Under the pieces are notes generated by a model, which was given only the letters and a program-made list of their open reading frames with translations, was not told where the DNA came from and ran no database searches. Positions 46,301 to 57,884 of a stretch of DNA of 64,000 nt are shown in pieces. Each line of letters starts with the position of its first letter. Position 1 is the first letter of the stretch. A program made the translations under genes and the position numbers. The stretch is from Parelaphostrongylus tenuis (lineage: Eukaryota; Nematoda; Chromadorea; Rhabditida; Metastrongylidae). Location: assembly GCA_019055375.1 (NCBI GenBank), contig JAHQIW010000233.1, forward strand, positions 186,001 through 250,000, read 5' to 3'.

Positions 46301-46876
46301 CATTTGTCTTAAAATTTGACATACTGGTATATATTCTATCACGTCAATACCAATGAGCGCTTTTGGAGTGCTTACATTTTTGCGTCTGAATCAACCTTAT
46401 GATTTTTTTCTTTGAATGAAAGTTATCTCTCAAGTTTCTCACCAATGAGTTGTGTGACCAGCCTATGGCCTATATAGCCCAGCCTTCAGCCCTTCCCCGT
46501 AATTTAGCAATAAATGTCTCGAACTTACATTATATAAGAAATTATGAATACGTAGTGCCCAAAACTGTGTACTATGTCGCCAGCCGATATTAAAGCAATG
46601 AATAAGTTGCAGATACTACGCAGTGATCTGAATGTTGCTACAAATCTGTCAGATATCTAGACAGAGGTGATCACGATAGTGAAAGCACGGAGTCAGATCA
46701 AAAAGCTAACACCAGGGGAAATTGCGTGTAAGATAGAATTAAAAATTAAATAAATGAAACCTTACTTACTTTGCTTTCATGGTCACATAGACGATGAATC
46801 CATTGCCAATAATACTAATTGCTGGAATCACTATGTAGAACACTTGATATTCAATTGGAACATGGCCAGCAATCAT
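43311..46876 (-). CDS. Chemoreceptor, srsx-like 7TM GPCR (copy 3, apparently intact)
   Basis: Predicted chemosensory receptor. Seven exons on the minus strand, all phases compatible: 46770-46876 (ATG, N-tail, TM1 IIGNGFIVYVTM), 46529-46627 (SLRSICN, TM2), 46135-46266 (ICVWLQALPIFACLF, TM3, DRVLSLQK in the DRY position), 45956-46069 (YRKLYTT, TM4), 43740-43876 (TVICNIAAAVTG, TM5), 43446-43647 (TM6, TM7 ending NFFVYYAM), 43311-43377 (MSSLPLLPPCSSGALYSRK, stop). Total 858 nt, 285 residues, normal for the family. LRSxCN after TM1 and the DR after TM3 support srsx. Acceptors are mostly ttcag/ccag; the exon 4 donor (gtgcgt) and exon 7 acceptor (gtaaag) are weak. Intron 4 (2.1 kb) holds two fold-back elements. 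Promoter not identified. Confidence 0.82.
44395..44825. mobile_element. Fold-back element M1, long-armed, in receptor intron 4
   Basis: Arms of about 115 bp: 44398-44515 and the reverse complement at about 44700-44818, sharing 'aaaagtctcgt' and 'cgggcagaacccgtcgtc', with few mismatches. The spacer is about 185 bp. It is the best preserved copy. Transcription of the receptor intron would produce a long hairpin RNA. Confidence 0.75.
45480..45815. mobile_element. Fold-back-like element related to M1
   Basis: Contains tacaatgcaatacacgtgtttcggcc (like the M1 arm gatacacgtgtttcg), then a body repeated in inverse orientation at 63750-63945 (aatcgacgatgaacctgtt versus gaatcgtcgacgaacatgtt). Ends in tttttcagacctcgctcag, like the outer end of the 3925 copy. 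Confidence 0.5.
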
Positions 46877-47400
46877 AGTGGGAACTAAAAAAACTTGTCG
46901 TAACAAAGAATTTACTTATGGAGCGCACAATGACGGTTCAAGCGTGACGAACTTCACATAACCTTTGACATTCATAATGTAAAATATGTTAACGTGACGT
47001 ATGTCTTTCTTGTCGACATGTCTTCCGATTGATCAACAGAATAGAGGATAAAATCTGCACCGATTCAAAGTCTGAGAGATTATGTCGGCCTGTCACTGTT
47101 TCGAATTAGCGAGCGAACAGGGATCTCTGTAGCATTACCTCAGTCAGTTCTCCATTAAGATGATTTCATTATGAATGAAGAAAATTTTTCTGAGAAAATC
47201 AATTCGTGGAGAATGAGACTTTGAAAACCGTCTAGAGCTTCATTCTGGTTCGTCAAACAAATGAAACACTCGGCAACGTCGAAGAAAAAAGCTTGCCGCT
47301 CAGTCATACCAATTATGCCTCCTCTGATTAAAGAGAAGATTTGACAAAGTCAGCACTCATTAAGGAAGCTGCGTTAACCATCATCAGTAAACAATAGGAT
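46877..47400. promoter_or_regulatory. Putative promoter region of receptor copy 3
   Basis: Non-coding stretch directly upstream of the ATG at 46876, shared with copy 1 (1563-2110). Conserved local blocks are visible but no specific factor site can be named. Inferred from position only. Confidence 0.3.
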
Positions 47401-47559
47401 TGTAATACTTGAACTGATAATTGGATGGCCCATCATCACTAGTAGTATTAGTATCGGCACAGTTTCCAATCCTTTCTCTCTCGCGAAACTGTCGTTTATG
47501 GTGGTGGTCTGCTTCGAACGTGACGACGCACGCCACAAACTTTACCTGATTCAAAATGC

Positions 47560-48425
47560 TTTGATATCTGCTAATGCAGAAAGCTAGCATTAGCCACGAA
47601 CACGTCCCCATCATCTGGAATGCCTTCTGAAAGAATATCTGCATCTCTAAGAGTCCATCCTATTGTTCTTCCCGCTCAAATGACATCTGTTCTTCTTACT
47701 GTGTGACCAGCTCATCTGTGCTTCGCTGTCAATGTCTATATTTGTATTTCGCGAAAATGCGAAAGGAAATGGGAGAATCCGAGTTGTGCAAACGAACTTG
47801 ACGTTTTGAGTGCTGATTAAAATTCAGGAGATTTTGTTCAAAAGCCCTGAGGTTGGTGCGCAGATTTGTGGACGTTGGTATAATCAGTCCATATCTCTGC
47901 TACATAACAAAGTGCTGTAAGGACTGTTGAGTCAAACATTGATCGATCGCGGACTTTTAGGTTCGCTGCTTGGTCGGTGGCTCCTTTGAGAGGTACGAAT
48001 GCGGCCCATGTTACTCTCCTTCATCTGTCTAATTCTCTATTTCGTGTTTTCTCCGTATTCACTTAGCTTCAACTTATGCGTACAAGGTGGTCTGCGTGAT
48101 CAGAGAACTGTCTAGTTCAATGTCTTCACTTTCACACAACGGTTCTTCATGGGCTTGTCCTGTTCATGAGTTGCCCCAATTTTTTCCCTACTTCAGTGTG
48201 TTTATTCAGCATCGTCACAGCTGTACCGATACTGCTCGTAAAGATAGTAATGTCATCCGCAAAACGTAAGTCTGATAGGAAATCTCCGTCAGCAGATATG
48301 CTCTCTTCGTCTAAGTCGAAGGATTTCATTAATCATTGCAATGCAGCGGCGAACAGATTTGGAAATACAGTGTCGTTTCAGCGAACCTTTTCTAGTGTAC
48401 ACATGCTGTCGGGTCAACGGAAAAG
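47560..48425 (-). mobile_element. RTE-B remnant: palm end and C terminus (interrupted copy)
   Basis: Minus frames read LFAAALQ, then MKSFDLDEESISADGDFLSD and LRFADDITIFTSS (RT box with both Asp kept), EVGKKLGQLMNRTSP, then RDRSMFDSTVLTALCYVAEI (near 47960-47900) and KHR.AGHTVRRTD (near 47720). The upstream part of the same element is at 50211-50489. Stops and frameshifts disable it. Confidence 0.75.
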
Positions 48426-48429
48426 CTCC

Positions 48430-48860
48430 TAGGCGTACAAATGTGACTCTGTCGTCTTTTTTCTTGCTTTAATAACGGTAAAAAATAAAGGTGCACAAAT
48501 TCTTTTGTCTAGTTTAGAAAAGCGTCGAAAGCGCTATTTATCTAAATGTTTTTATGTACAATTTATTTTATATTTTGGCTTTTATAGGACTCTGAAGATG
48601 ACGACTTTTGTACCCTATAAATGCTTATTTGAAATTTTGAAATCATTCATTATTTTAAGTCTTTATTTGTTATATTTAGTTACTTATTTAATGTTTTTTG
48701 GTTTGTAATTTGAATTTGGTGATTTCAAGTGGCAATCTTACGGTGCAATGCTCGGAGAGTAAGGTGGGTACAGTAAAACCTCCTATGCCCTCCCACCTCA
48801 GTTCTTTTGCGAAGTCTTTAATGGTTTTGCAACATGAAGTCGAGCGTGATCATGCGGCAA
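48430..48860 (-). mobile_element. Mariner transposase, C-terminal fragment
   Basis: Minus frame near 48860-48725: HDHARLHVAKPLKTSQKN, then (after stops) EVLLYPPYSPSIAP and CHL. This is the mariner catalytic block plus PPYSPD(L/I)AP signature. 56880-57240 carries the same segment with NPPYSPDIAPSQYHL, including the non-coding 3' side. Confidence 0.75.
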
Positions 48861-49054
48861 AATTGCCAAGTTCGTGCCGTTTTGATTTTTCAATGCGATT
48901 TTTGCAATGAAATTGCACGACCTCAATATCGTTCAATTGCGCATTTTCTTACGAGCATTTTGACCTGCAGTTTGCCTTGCACTCGCTTTAGGATGAAACT
49001 CGCTCCAAACTTCATTAATCTTGTGCGCCGCTTCATCAGCATTTCCCTCTACGC

Positions 49055-49130
49055 ACCGCACCGTTGTGCAACGGTTCAGCACACGCTCCCGAAAAGGGTG
49101 AGATCTGGGATCGAATCTCGGCTGACGCAA
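49055..49130 (+). repeat. tRNA-like SINE head (tRNA-Phe-like)
   Basis: gtgcaacggttcagcac gives a D-arm with four pairs; cgctc/gggtg close a loop containing GAA at the anticodon place; ctggg/ctcgg close a T-loop atcgaat. The acceptor stem does not pair, so this is a tRNA-derived sequence rather than a tRNA gene. It lies between the two parts of a mariner relic; a short downstream stretch (tttttgcacarcactccac) recurs near 51838. Confidence 0.4.
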
Positions 49131-49329
49131 TTGTTTTTGCACAGCACTCCACATTATTGTTGTGTTCTAGTTCCGATATCTGTTGGCTACTGCTCGGCTA
49201 TAGGGAGGATCCACACATTGATCGACGATCGATAGGATTGCATTTGTTTTGACGCTATCAAGTGTTTTTCAATGGTAGGTATAGGTTAGAATAAAAAGCA
49301 TACGAATGTTGGACAAACCATAATGGCCT

Positions 49330-50090
49330 GTGACACGGTTTGGATGTGGTCTTCACGGCTGAGTTTGTGGTCCATACAGCTGAATTCCTTTTGGAATCGT
49401 GTGCTTAATCGATTGTGCCTTATCCGAAATTTTCGGTACGGGTAAAAGGATGATTATGATGAATACCTTGTATAATACACTCAAGGAGCATACTGATCGG
49501 TAGATACAAAGGTTGATGGATGTGCTGCTAGGTGCCAGCTTCAAACGCACGTCTCCTTCAAAATTCCGCTAAACACAGATCATGACCTTCTTGCTGAATC
49601 GGTTGTGCTTCGTAACTGACGGTGTAGCTTGACCCTTCTGAACACACTGCTTGTCTCGATTGTGGTTTACCAGGTACATCCACTTGTGGTCCGAAGTCAC
49701 AATGCGTCTCCAGAATCGGTCATTCAGCAGACTGTTGAGCAGCTGGCGGCAAATTTCGACTCTTTTGGCGGCTTGTGCTTCAATGAGCTCGTGCAAATCT
49801 TGTCATGGTTTCTTGTGAACAAAGTTAAGCTGGTAGAGATGAAATAGCATAGTTTTATGAGAAACATCAAGTTCGGCTGCCAATTTGCGACCATATGACG
49901 CCGGTTCAGTATCCAAAGCAACAATCACACTTCATTGTTCAACTTTGGTAAGCGTCCTGAACGAGGCTTGTCATCGAGGTCAAGCTCTCCGGCATCAAAG
50001 TTCGAAATCAGCATCCAGCAGCAGATTTTCTTGTCGTGCGTCCCTCTTCAACTTCTCTCCATTTCGTTGTGAAACACCTTTTGAATAATG
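49330..50090 (-). mobile_element. Mariner transposase, N-terminal and central part
   Basis: The minus strand reads DLDDKPRSGRLPKLNN (HTH linker, near 49985-49940), YGRKLAAELDVSHKTMLFHL (second helix-turn-helix), LIEAQAAKRVEICRQLLNSL, FWRRIVTSDHKWMYLVNHNR (first catalytic Asp in the place of TGDEKW) and RFSKKVMICV, WRNFEGDVRLKLAP. At least two stops or frameshifts. The order and motifs fit the irritans-type mariner group known in hookworms. Confidence 0.82.
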
Positions 50091-50210
50091 ACGCAATAAA
50101 ACACAACCTTCGCTTGTATCATTTGACACGGCGGAGGCTTGTAACAAAGTGGAAATATAGACGTATAATATCTAGACTTTCAGTGAGAAAATCCCACATA
50201 AGAAACTGTA

Positions 50211-50489
50211 TTATTCCCATGATATAGATAGGAGTTGTCCCATGCTTATTAGAGTGCCCCAGAAGTTTCTTCTCGAGCGTAGTACATGTGCACTGTGGTT
50301 TTTAGCTCTAAGCAAGTCGATGATACTATCATCAAATCCTAAAGTTGCACCCCTCTTAATGCTTTCTATCACAACTCGTACTTCAGAAAGTGGAATTTTA
50401 AGCGGTTTTTTTCCAGTGAAGATTTCGTGGTCCGGAACTAAAGTTGTGGAAAGGAAAAAGTTGCATGGCACTTTTCCGTTCAATTCCAA
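50211..50489 (-). mobile_element. RTE-B remnant: start of RT (interrupted copy)
   Basis: The minus frame includes KKPLKIPLSEVRVVIESIKR then GATLGFDDSIIDLLRAKNHS, matching the LPSEVR.AI.SMK.GTAPGPD..(A)DLLRAGG segment at the front of RTE RT domains. The next part of the element resumes only at 48425, so about 180 residues of RT are lost where the mariner sits. Confidence 0.7.
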
Positions 50490-50869
50490 ATCGTGGCGGG
50501 ATGTAGCGATAATCCCATCACATTCATTAAAGTGGATAGCGGAATATAATATTTACAAAAATTTCGATGTAAATCAGGAATATGAAGTCAGCGAAAGAGA
50601 AAAATATACATCAAAAATATCCCAGTGAATGGTGATTGTTTATACACAATATCCTGCGTACGGCAACCGCTTATACAAAAACACAACGCGCCACAGTAAC
50701 GTAAATTCAATATAATCAATTCATGATTAGTAGAAAATTGAAATCATGAGAAAGTGATATTGTGAAAGCCCGTGTGCACCATGTGGCCACTATCCACGAC
50801 ATAATGTAGGCCGTAGGTTAAATGGTGGTCTAAACAGCTTGAACGAGATAGTTGAGTTACCTCTTGGAA
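50490..50869. other. Duplicated intergenic segment
   Basis: No gene. From about 50720 it aligns with 4960 onward. Confidence 0.35.
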
Positions 50870-51370
50870 AACTAATCTTTCGCTTCATAGAAAAATGAGT
50901 TACGTAGTCGCATTGTCGCCGACATCAAAGTGGTGGCACTTGAAATCGTTATTGAAGACCTACTAGAAGTTTGACGGATTCACAAAAATTCTCGGAAATT
51001 ACAGGGTTTCCAATGTCCGTATTCCACGCATTCTTTTAGAGAACTGGAATGCAGGATTCATGACCTTAGCGGATTACCCGTTATCATTTTTCTCGCCGAA
51101 GTCCATACCAGTATCACGTGAAGGAATTTCTGCATGAAGTGCGAGTGAGTCCAACGATACTAAGGTCTTATGATTGGAAAACGAAGAAAAAACAGCGGGT
51201 TTATAGCTATTGAATAATCACCTATATTTCTAGTGTTAGGGCCCACAGACAATCATTCTTTTCAAAATAGAAATCTTCTTGGCCTACCTCTAAAACTTAA
51301 TATCGTCGTTTCCTCTAATGTTTCCAGCAACACCAACAAATTCCATGTTATCAACGACAGCCGTTTCCCT
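50870..51370 (-). pseudogene. Paralogous, broken copy of the orphan exons at 5110-5589
   Basis: 50870-51035 aligns with exon 5110-5274: TDIGNPVISENFCES, a stop where the intact copy has Gln, and SMKRKISFPR before the same gtaact donor. 51240-51370 aligns with exon 5455-5589 (ERETAVVDNMEFVGVAGN) but has two stops. The gene, if it was one, is dead in this unit. Confidence 0.45.
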
Positions 51371-54300
51371 CTCGGAAATCACGCCTGTGAAATGATCAAC
51401 ACAGAAATGCAGAGGTGATAAATGATCTCCAGCCACAAGAAGCAATGTAAATTCCAATTCGCACACTTACAATCATATTGCATAAATAACTTTGGAATAT
51501 GGAAAAACTGTTTCCATCTGTTAATTACTACACAGAATAGAAAAATATTCGAACACAGCTGTGAAGCTATAAAAAAAGAGTTATCTAAGTCGCTGCGTTC
51601 TTCGCTAATGCTAATAATTTCACTCAAAGTAACCCAATGACATTTAGATCCACCTGAGAACTGGATGGCAGCCTCCCTTTTGCGCCTGTCATTGGATTAG
51701 GGTACAGAAATTCCATTCCACTGTCATGTGATTCAAAGACAAGATCTAAATTTAACAATGTTCCATCGGAATTCATTTATTTGACCGCCTCTTGTGGTTG
51801 TACGATCTTATAATATACCCAGTAATGTAGATAATGTTTTTGCACAACACTCCACAATATTTTACTGGGTATGTTATATCAAAGTTCATTCAACCGTCAA
51901 GGTATATGTGTTTGATAAAACCGTGAAATTGGTGAACACGACTGAATTCTTTGTAGGCTTCCAGATAAAGCAACCATATTCTTAATCCGAGGATTTCTAG
52001 TTAATGAAAAATTTTTATCTGCTAAAAACAAGCATGTTCGTGACTGACGTGAAGTTAGGTGACACGCCTTTCGACTTCCATACAAAAATAGCGATTGATA
52101 GCATTGAGAGAGTGTAACGATTCACACGATTCGTTTCAACAGAATTTGGCGAATAAAACTGTAGAGACAAAAAACTAGCAACTCCAGTCTTTATAAAGAA
52201 GCAGAACCCTCATAAGTAAAATTTTTCTAACTGCTGCATGAGAATACGATAATCACAGTCTCGACAATTTCACTTTTTATCACATTACTATCAAAGAGAA
52301 TTTCACTTTGATAGGTCTATACATTCGGCTCAATAATATTGGAAGCTTAAAAAATCGACATAACTTTTTCTCATCGCAATAATTTCACGGTAGAAATGTC
52401 CGCACACAATCCATTTGAGTCATCAGAGAGCCCTATATCAATATCGCCGATCAAATTCACAACAGGATTCGAAGTCGTCGTCGCGAATACCTAATAATCT
52501 CAACGATGAGTGTGTGCAAATTCTGCTCTCTTAGCATGCCTACTATTACGGTGGGACAAACTGATAAAGAATCATGGTCACTGCCATCACACGGACGTTT
52601 TAATCTTTTGGGGACGGCGTGTATCCATTTGAATTCATTATTTTCTGGAGGCCTTTCTCGTTGAAAACATTTCCTCTTGAATTCCGGTACTCAATCAAAA
52701 GCCTATATCTCGACATTTTCAACAACAGATTTGATTCCTGAGAATTCCTTCCTATTGCATTGGAGTAGCAAAATTTTATCATATTTCATGCTCGATTTGC
52801 ACTGTTTGCTCGACTGGAGTCTTGAATGGCTTCTCGCTAAACTTTCAATAATTATCCGATAGCTCAAATCTCAAAAATTTTATCGCTGAAATTGGTTTTC
52901 ATGAACGCTTACATAGAGCGCTGTGATGGTAAGAAAGAAGTCTTTTTTACACCCCCGAAGTAGGTACCCATTTTATGTGTTTTATAGCGGCTTTTCTCAT
53001 CCCTTCACGCGGCGAATGAAGCAAAAACAAAAGCTCTGTAACCTATGAAATAATAAAAGGAGTCACTTCTTGAAATTTTGATTCCATTGACGAAATTCGC
53101 ATCCTCTTGGTGGCTTTGAAACCGCTAGCCAAAGCGTGATCCATGAAACACATGGAGTTTCGTCTTTTTATTGAAAACGTTCCCTCTGTTTGAAGATGAA
53201 TCGCGGTTTTCTTGGACTCTTAGCAGAACAAAAATGTGTGTACTGAAGGTGAATCGTTTTGGTATTCGTGTTGCTATAGCCCACTAACAAGGCCTTGCAA
53301 ATTCAAAAGCGGTAGTGAAATTTTCGAGATCTAAGTAATTGAAGGATGCCATAAGTCTAAGACAAAAAAAACAGAAAAAATGCTCCGTCACGAGAGGGTA
53401 AATGTCTTATAGCTAAAAATGCGGATGCAAAAAAAGAAGAGGTTGGACAGCCATAATACCTCTGGCCAAAAACCAATCGTACAGACGTCGAAACCAAATG
53501 CAGTCAATCAAAAAAAGCGGAAATATCGTACCTTAACCACCCCCAGCTCTGCTGGGTTTTCTTGTAGAGGTATCTACCCGAGCCACGACTATTCAGGCAG
53601 TCACTTCAAATCCCTTTCGAATTTGGGAGTGAAAACTGATTTATGTGGCAAACAAAGTTGTGGTTGTCCACCAGATTTGAATAGTGGAAGAGAATCGCCG
53701 TTTAAGAGATGGTGTTACTTGATCATGCTCTGAAGGGCGCTTCCTTCACGGCACAACCCTGTCTTGACCGTTGCTCAACGTGCACGTAACGTGAACGAAT
53801 TATAAACTCATTATAAGACTGAAAAATGAGTTTATCGCCAGCGGTACGAAGAGAAAAAAGTTTTCTGCAAGACATGTTCTTTTATACGCGATAAGATCTT
53901 TCGTACAGATGTCATCTCCTCTCACGTTTTTTTTTTCTTGACATCAAAAATAAGATTAAAATCAAATTTCAAGCAGAGAACCATTCTATTTGAAGCTCCC
54001 ATTTTTTCATTTCATTGAGCCGTTTTCCTGAGTTTTTTCAGCGACAATCATTATAGCAGCAAGTGAAATAGGAGAATTTTGGTTTTGACTGAGTGGTTGC
54101 ATCAGGTCTCAACGTATGTCTGATTTCTTTCCTCAAGGAGTATCATAAATATTTGCCTTCTATTTTCTTACGGCTTTGCCTAGAAGATATTGATTTATTC
54201 GTTTGATCGCAGTGGCTAAAACTGTATGTAATTGTCGCACAATATCAGATAGATAGAAACAAATGCACAGCCTTCTTTTCAGTCGAGCCTTTTTAAACCT

Positions 54301-55629
54301 CGCTATGAACATTCAACATAATCTGTGAGAATGTTCAAAGCCTTTCTGAGGTTGATACGTCAATGGCTTACGTAATTTTCGAAGGAATCGCCCACCTCAT
54401 TAGAGCTATGCGCCCTATACTTGACCCCACATTACAGCAGGGACGCGGAGGTGTGTTTTTGGTGATAGCACGTAATTGTGATGATCACCATATTTCTATT
54501 AATGGATTACGACGAGGTGGGCGTGCAGCTGCAACGTACACAAGCCACTGAAATATCAATCTCGAAAAGGCTTTGAACGTTTTCACAGAAAAATGCACAG
54601 CATTTTGCTTGGTCACTCATCGATGGAAGACAGAAATTCACTACGATGGCCTCGAATTTGGGTGAATGTCGCAGCGATCTTCAAATAAAGCTCTCTGATG
54701 ACTCAGAAAGTACAAGGAATATCTTACCGTATTGTTAGTGTGTCGAGAAAAAGGTCCATTGAATTGACCTATTGAATTAGGCTCTTTTCAAAAGTGACGT
54801 GACGAAGAAGCGATTACCTGAGAAATAATATCACTTCCAATCATCGGTCAGGGATTTTCAAAGAAATGGACGAGGTTTCTTCATTAGACTATCAGTAATT
54901 TCGAAAGCACTTTTTTTCGGCAATTTCGCAAATATAGTTTTCCTGGAAAGACCTTTTTACATCGCTGTAGCATTCAAAACATAATTGTGTTTCACATATG
55001 TGGCACGTTAGCGAAAAGATTTCTGTTATTTATTTGATTTTTTTCTCTAGAAATGCTTAAGTTTTGGTGTTGAAATTGTAGCAAAGCTTTGCTCTATCGT
55101 TCTAGTGTTTGATCTTTTAATTTTCGTTATATATTGTCGAATAAGCCCGCTACAAGGCCTAAGCCTAAACACGGAAAGCACCTAAACGCGAGGAGAAAAT
55201 TTTAGAGCATCATGGTCATGTTTTTCATCTAGATTTGTTGTCGAAGTGGAGGAAAATCCTAATTCAATGACAAGATTCGCTTTCCACATGTGAAGCGCGT
55301 TTGTGCGGTTTACTGATCGCAGCAATCGATCCACAGCCGCCACACTTCCTATCTGACTATCATTTCTACCAGTGCAGTAAGACGGTCTCATCAGAACACG
55401 AGCACAGTGTTGGATTTGTCAAAACTTCGCGTCATCGAATGATTACTAATAGTTTGAGGAAACAGCTTTGTCGAGTGAGATAAAAGCGCGATAATCGAGT
55501 GTGAAAACGCAGTTTCATTCCGAATGCTACAGTGCTGTAAGAAGGTGCTTCTAGAAAAAGTTATATTGTAGATTCTTCGAGAATGAAAGCTTGCGAATGA
55601 TAGCTTGTTGTCTAGAGGAAAACCTTTGT
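51371..55629. repeat. Segmental duplicate of 5.6-9.7 kb, then unassigned
   Basis: Matches to the first unit: 52010-52120, 53530-53780 and 53860-54050. No gene is supported. The frame at 53419-53733 (104 codons, Lys/Ser-rich) overlaps the duplicated block but is not conserved as a protein. A frame at 54363-54551 lies in a short repeat-like patch with inverted cccacctc/gaggtggg. 54.6-55.6 kb: nothing seen. Confidence 0.4.
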
Positions 55630-57115
55630 TCTGCGCGAAAATTCTCCTTCAAAGTTTGCCCGCAAAATGGTTCTCAACCATCAATATTCTTGATTACCTT
55701 ACATCTCACTTGCTCATGATAGATACGGTGTTAACTTACATTGCGAATCTTTTTTTTTGTGATTATTCCCCAAATTATTCAAAAAGTGGACATGTTTAAT
55801 TGCTCTTAAACCCAGACCTTTTCATATACTTTCCAATCAACGATACCAATAGGTAGTTTGCTTGGAAATCAAATGGTGTGTCACCTAATTTCATAACTTT
55901 TGTGGACGAGCTGATGTTTGAATAATAGGCAGAGATTTTCGATAAGTAATATTCTCGGGATTAGGAATGTGGTAAAATAACAATGGAAGCCGCAGATATT
56001 ACGATCATATACACACAAATCACAATTTGTTGAACGCTAGATGCGTACACTGTTTCAGTGAACTTAGCTAAGGATATTAATTCTTGTAGAATATATGTAT
56101 TCGAGTAAAACTCCTACAACATAGACGATCAAAATGTATACTTTGAGTTGGGAATGCGAAGAAAATAAAATCCGGGAGGATAAGGTTTTCCCGTTGAAAA
56201 ATGGGCATTTTATAGGCGCTTACGTCTTCTTTATAATGTAAACAAGTTTTTAGGGGTGTCTTGTCCGTATTCTGTAAGCTATTGAGTGACTACACAAAGT
56301 TAGTGGAAAAGGTGCATTCTGGAGAAAGGTCACAAAAAAGCTGTTTCAAGCTTTATAAATAATTGAAAATATTCCAAGATTGAGGAAACTGCTGCATCAT
56401 ATTCATCGCGCGTTTTGCTTTTCTTTGCAGAAGTCGATCCAATTTGGATGAGACATCTGAGTAGGTTTCTATATATAGAGCGAAAATATATATATTCATC
56501 TTGTAACACAGTGCTTATGCATAAGGTTGAAATTTGAGAAAAGTGCAGACTTGTGCCAAGGATTCCTCTCTTCTCTAAACCTACTGCTGAGAATGGTTTT
56601 GTTCTTTGCAATGAACCTGTCTGGTGTATCGGATTCGCAAAAGTTGGTATGCTAACTTCGATTCCGAAAATTTTCTTCCATTTCCAATGTAGAGCTTTCG
56701 GTCGCATTGCTTGCGATAGTCTCTCCTGGAAAACTGTTATGGTGGTATTGGAGAGGCTATAGATTTCATTTCAAGCAGTCTCTGTAAATGTAATTAGCGA
56801 CAGTATGTTAGAATTAACAGTATTTGCTATAACTGTTGATTATCATTATGATATTATTGATTTTACCATTGTTACCAATAGGTGTACAAATATGACTCCG
56901 CCGTTATTTTTGCTGCAATAATAGTAAAAATGAATATAGGCGTATTCCTTTACTTTTTCGTTTGAAAGTGCGTCAAAAATGCTAATCAGTTATATGTTTC
57001 CATGTATGAAATTTTTTGTATGGTGGTTTTTGTAGGGCTTTGAATATGACGACATTTCCACCCAATAAACGCTATTTTTCAAATCTACAAAATTATATTT
57101 CGAATTAGGTAATTT
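55630..57115. repeat. Duplicate of 37.7-38.9 kb plus mariner 3' sequence
   Basis: 55850-56760 matches 37970-38850. 56885-57115 matches 48430-48720, the non-coding side of the mariner fragment (ggtgtacaaatatgactcc; tgacgacatttccaccc). No gene. Confidence 0.5.
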
Positions 57116-57245
57116 CAAGTGGTACTGTGATGGTGCTATGTCGGGAGAGTAAGGCGGGTTAGGTGAAACCTCTTGAAACCTCCCACGTCAGCCCTTTTAT
57201 GACATTTCGATCGGTTTTGCAACATAAAGTCGAGCGTTATCATAA
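57116..57245 (-). mobile_element. Mariner transposase C-terminal fragment
   Basis: The minus frame reads DNARLYVAKPIEMS then, shifted, NPPYSPDIAPSQYHLK. The second catalytic Asp (DNA) is kept. About 40 residues only. Confidence 0.7.
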
Positions 57246-57450
57246 CAATATTTGTCATAATTCTTATTTATCTCCATGATATTATCAATACAGCTCCTAT
57301 TTATTATTTATTATTATTCATCAATATACCTATTATTTTACTTTTGCAGCTATTATTATTAGTATTATCGCTATAATTATCATTATCATTATAATTAATA
57401 ATAATGTTATTATAATTATCATTATTATTACCATTATTCTTAGTAGATCG
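57246..57450. repeat. AT-rich degenerate microsatellite
   Basis: Imperfect attatt/aatta runs, related to the tracts at 38.9 and 42.6 kb. Confidence 0.55.
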
Positions 57451-57619
57451 AAGGTGGACTCTTTCTGAACCTCGTCATTAATAATGAAAAGTATTTCACA
57501 AAATGTCGTTTTCCTCGATAACGTCTTTCACAGACCCTAGACGTATCATATCGCACTATACCTAATTACTCTGAAAAAATTTCATATCATTTGTTGTGTC
57601 TAGACACTCTCTCTTCTTT

Positions 57620-57800
57620 CCATTTCAGTACTTATCTCAAAGGCATCAGCAATTTTCGCAATAATGCTTTTGATTCCTGCACTAAGTTCTCACAACCATC
57701 TCAAATCGTCACCGTTATGTCTCCTTGTCCTTTGTGTACCTAGACGAGTACTCATCTGACTTCCCTACTTTCTTTCAGGTATTCCTTTACGCGCACACAA
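57620..57800 (-). mobile_element. Penelope-like remnant (GIY-YIG end), heavily decayed
   Basis: DNA aligns with 39650-39890 ('gtcctttgtgtacctagacg' versus 'gtcctatgtgagcctaga', 'gcttttgatt' in both). Protein similarity is only a few residues (QESKALLRKLL versus AHKSKASMPK). Confidence 0.4.
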
Positions 57801-57884
57801 AGTGGTCTATTTGCATAGCCTATGTCTTTATTTGTTTGAAAATTTTGAAAACCCACGCGATTACTGGACTAATTGAAGTTTGAC

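Noticed and set aside
48588..48625. ctctgaagatgacgacttttg considered as a further hammerhead-like motif
   Set aside because: It has CTGAAGA but no stem partner and no GAAAC box; the related site at 57045 lacks even the first box. It is part of the mariner flank.
51379..51627. 82-codon minus frame with a hydrophobic stretch, considered as a receptor exon
   Set aside because: No srsx motif, no matching exon in the other duplicated units, and no good splice sites.
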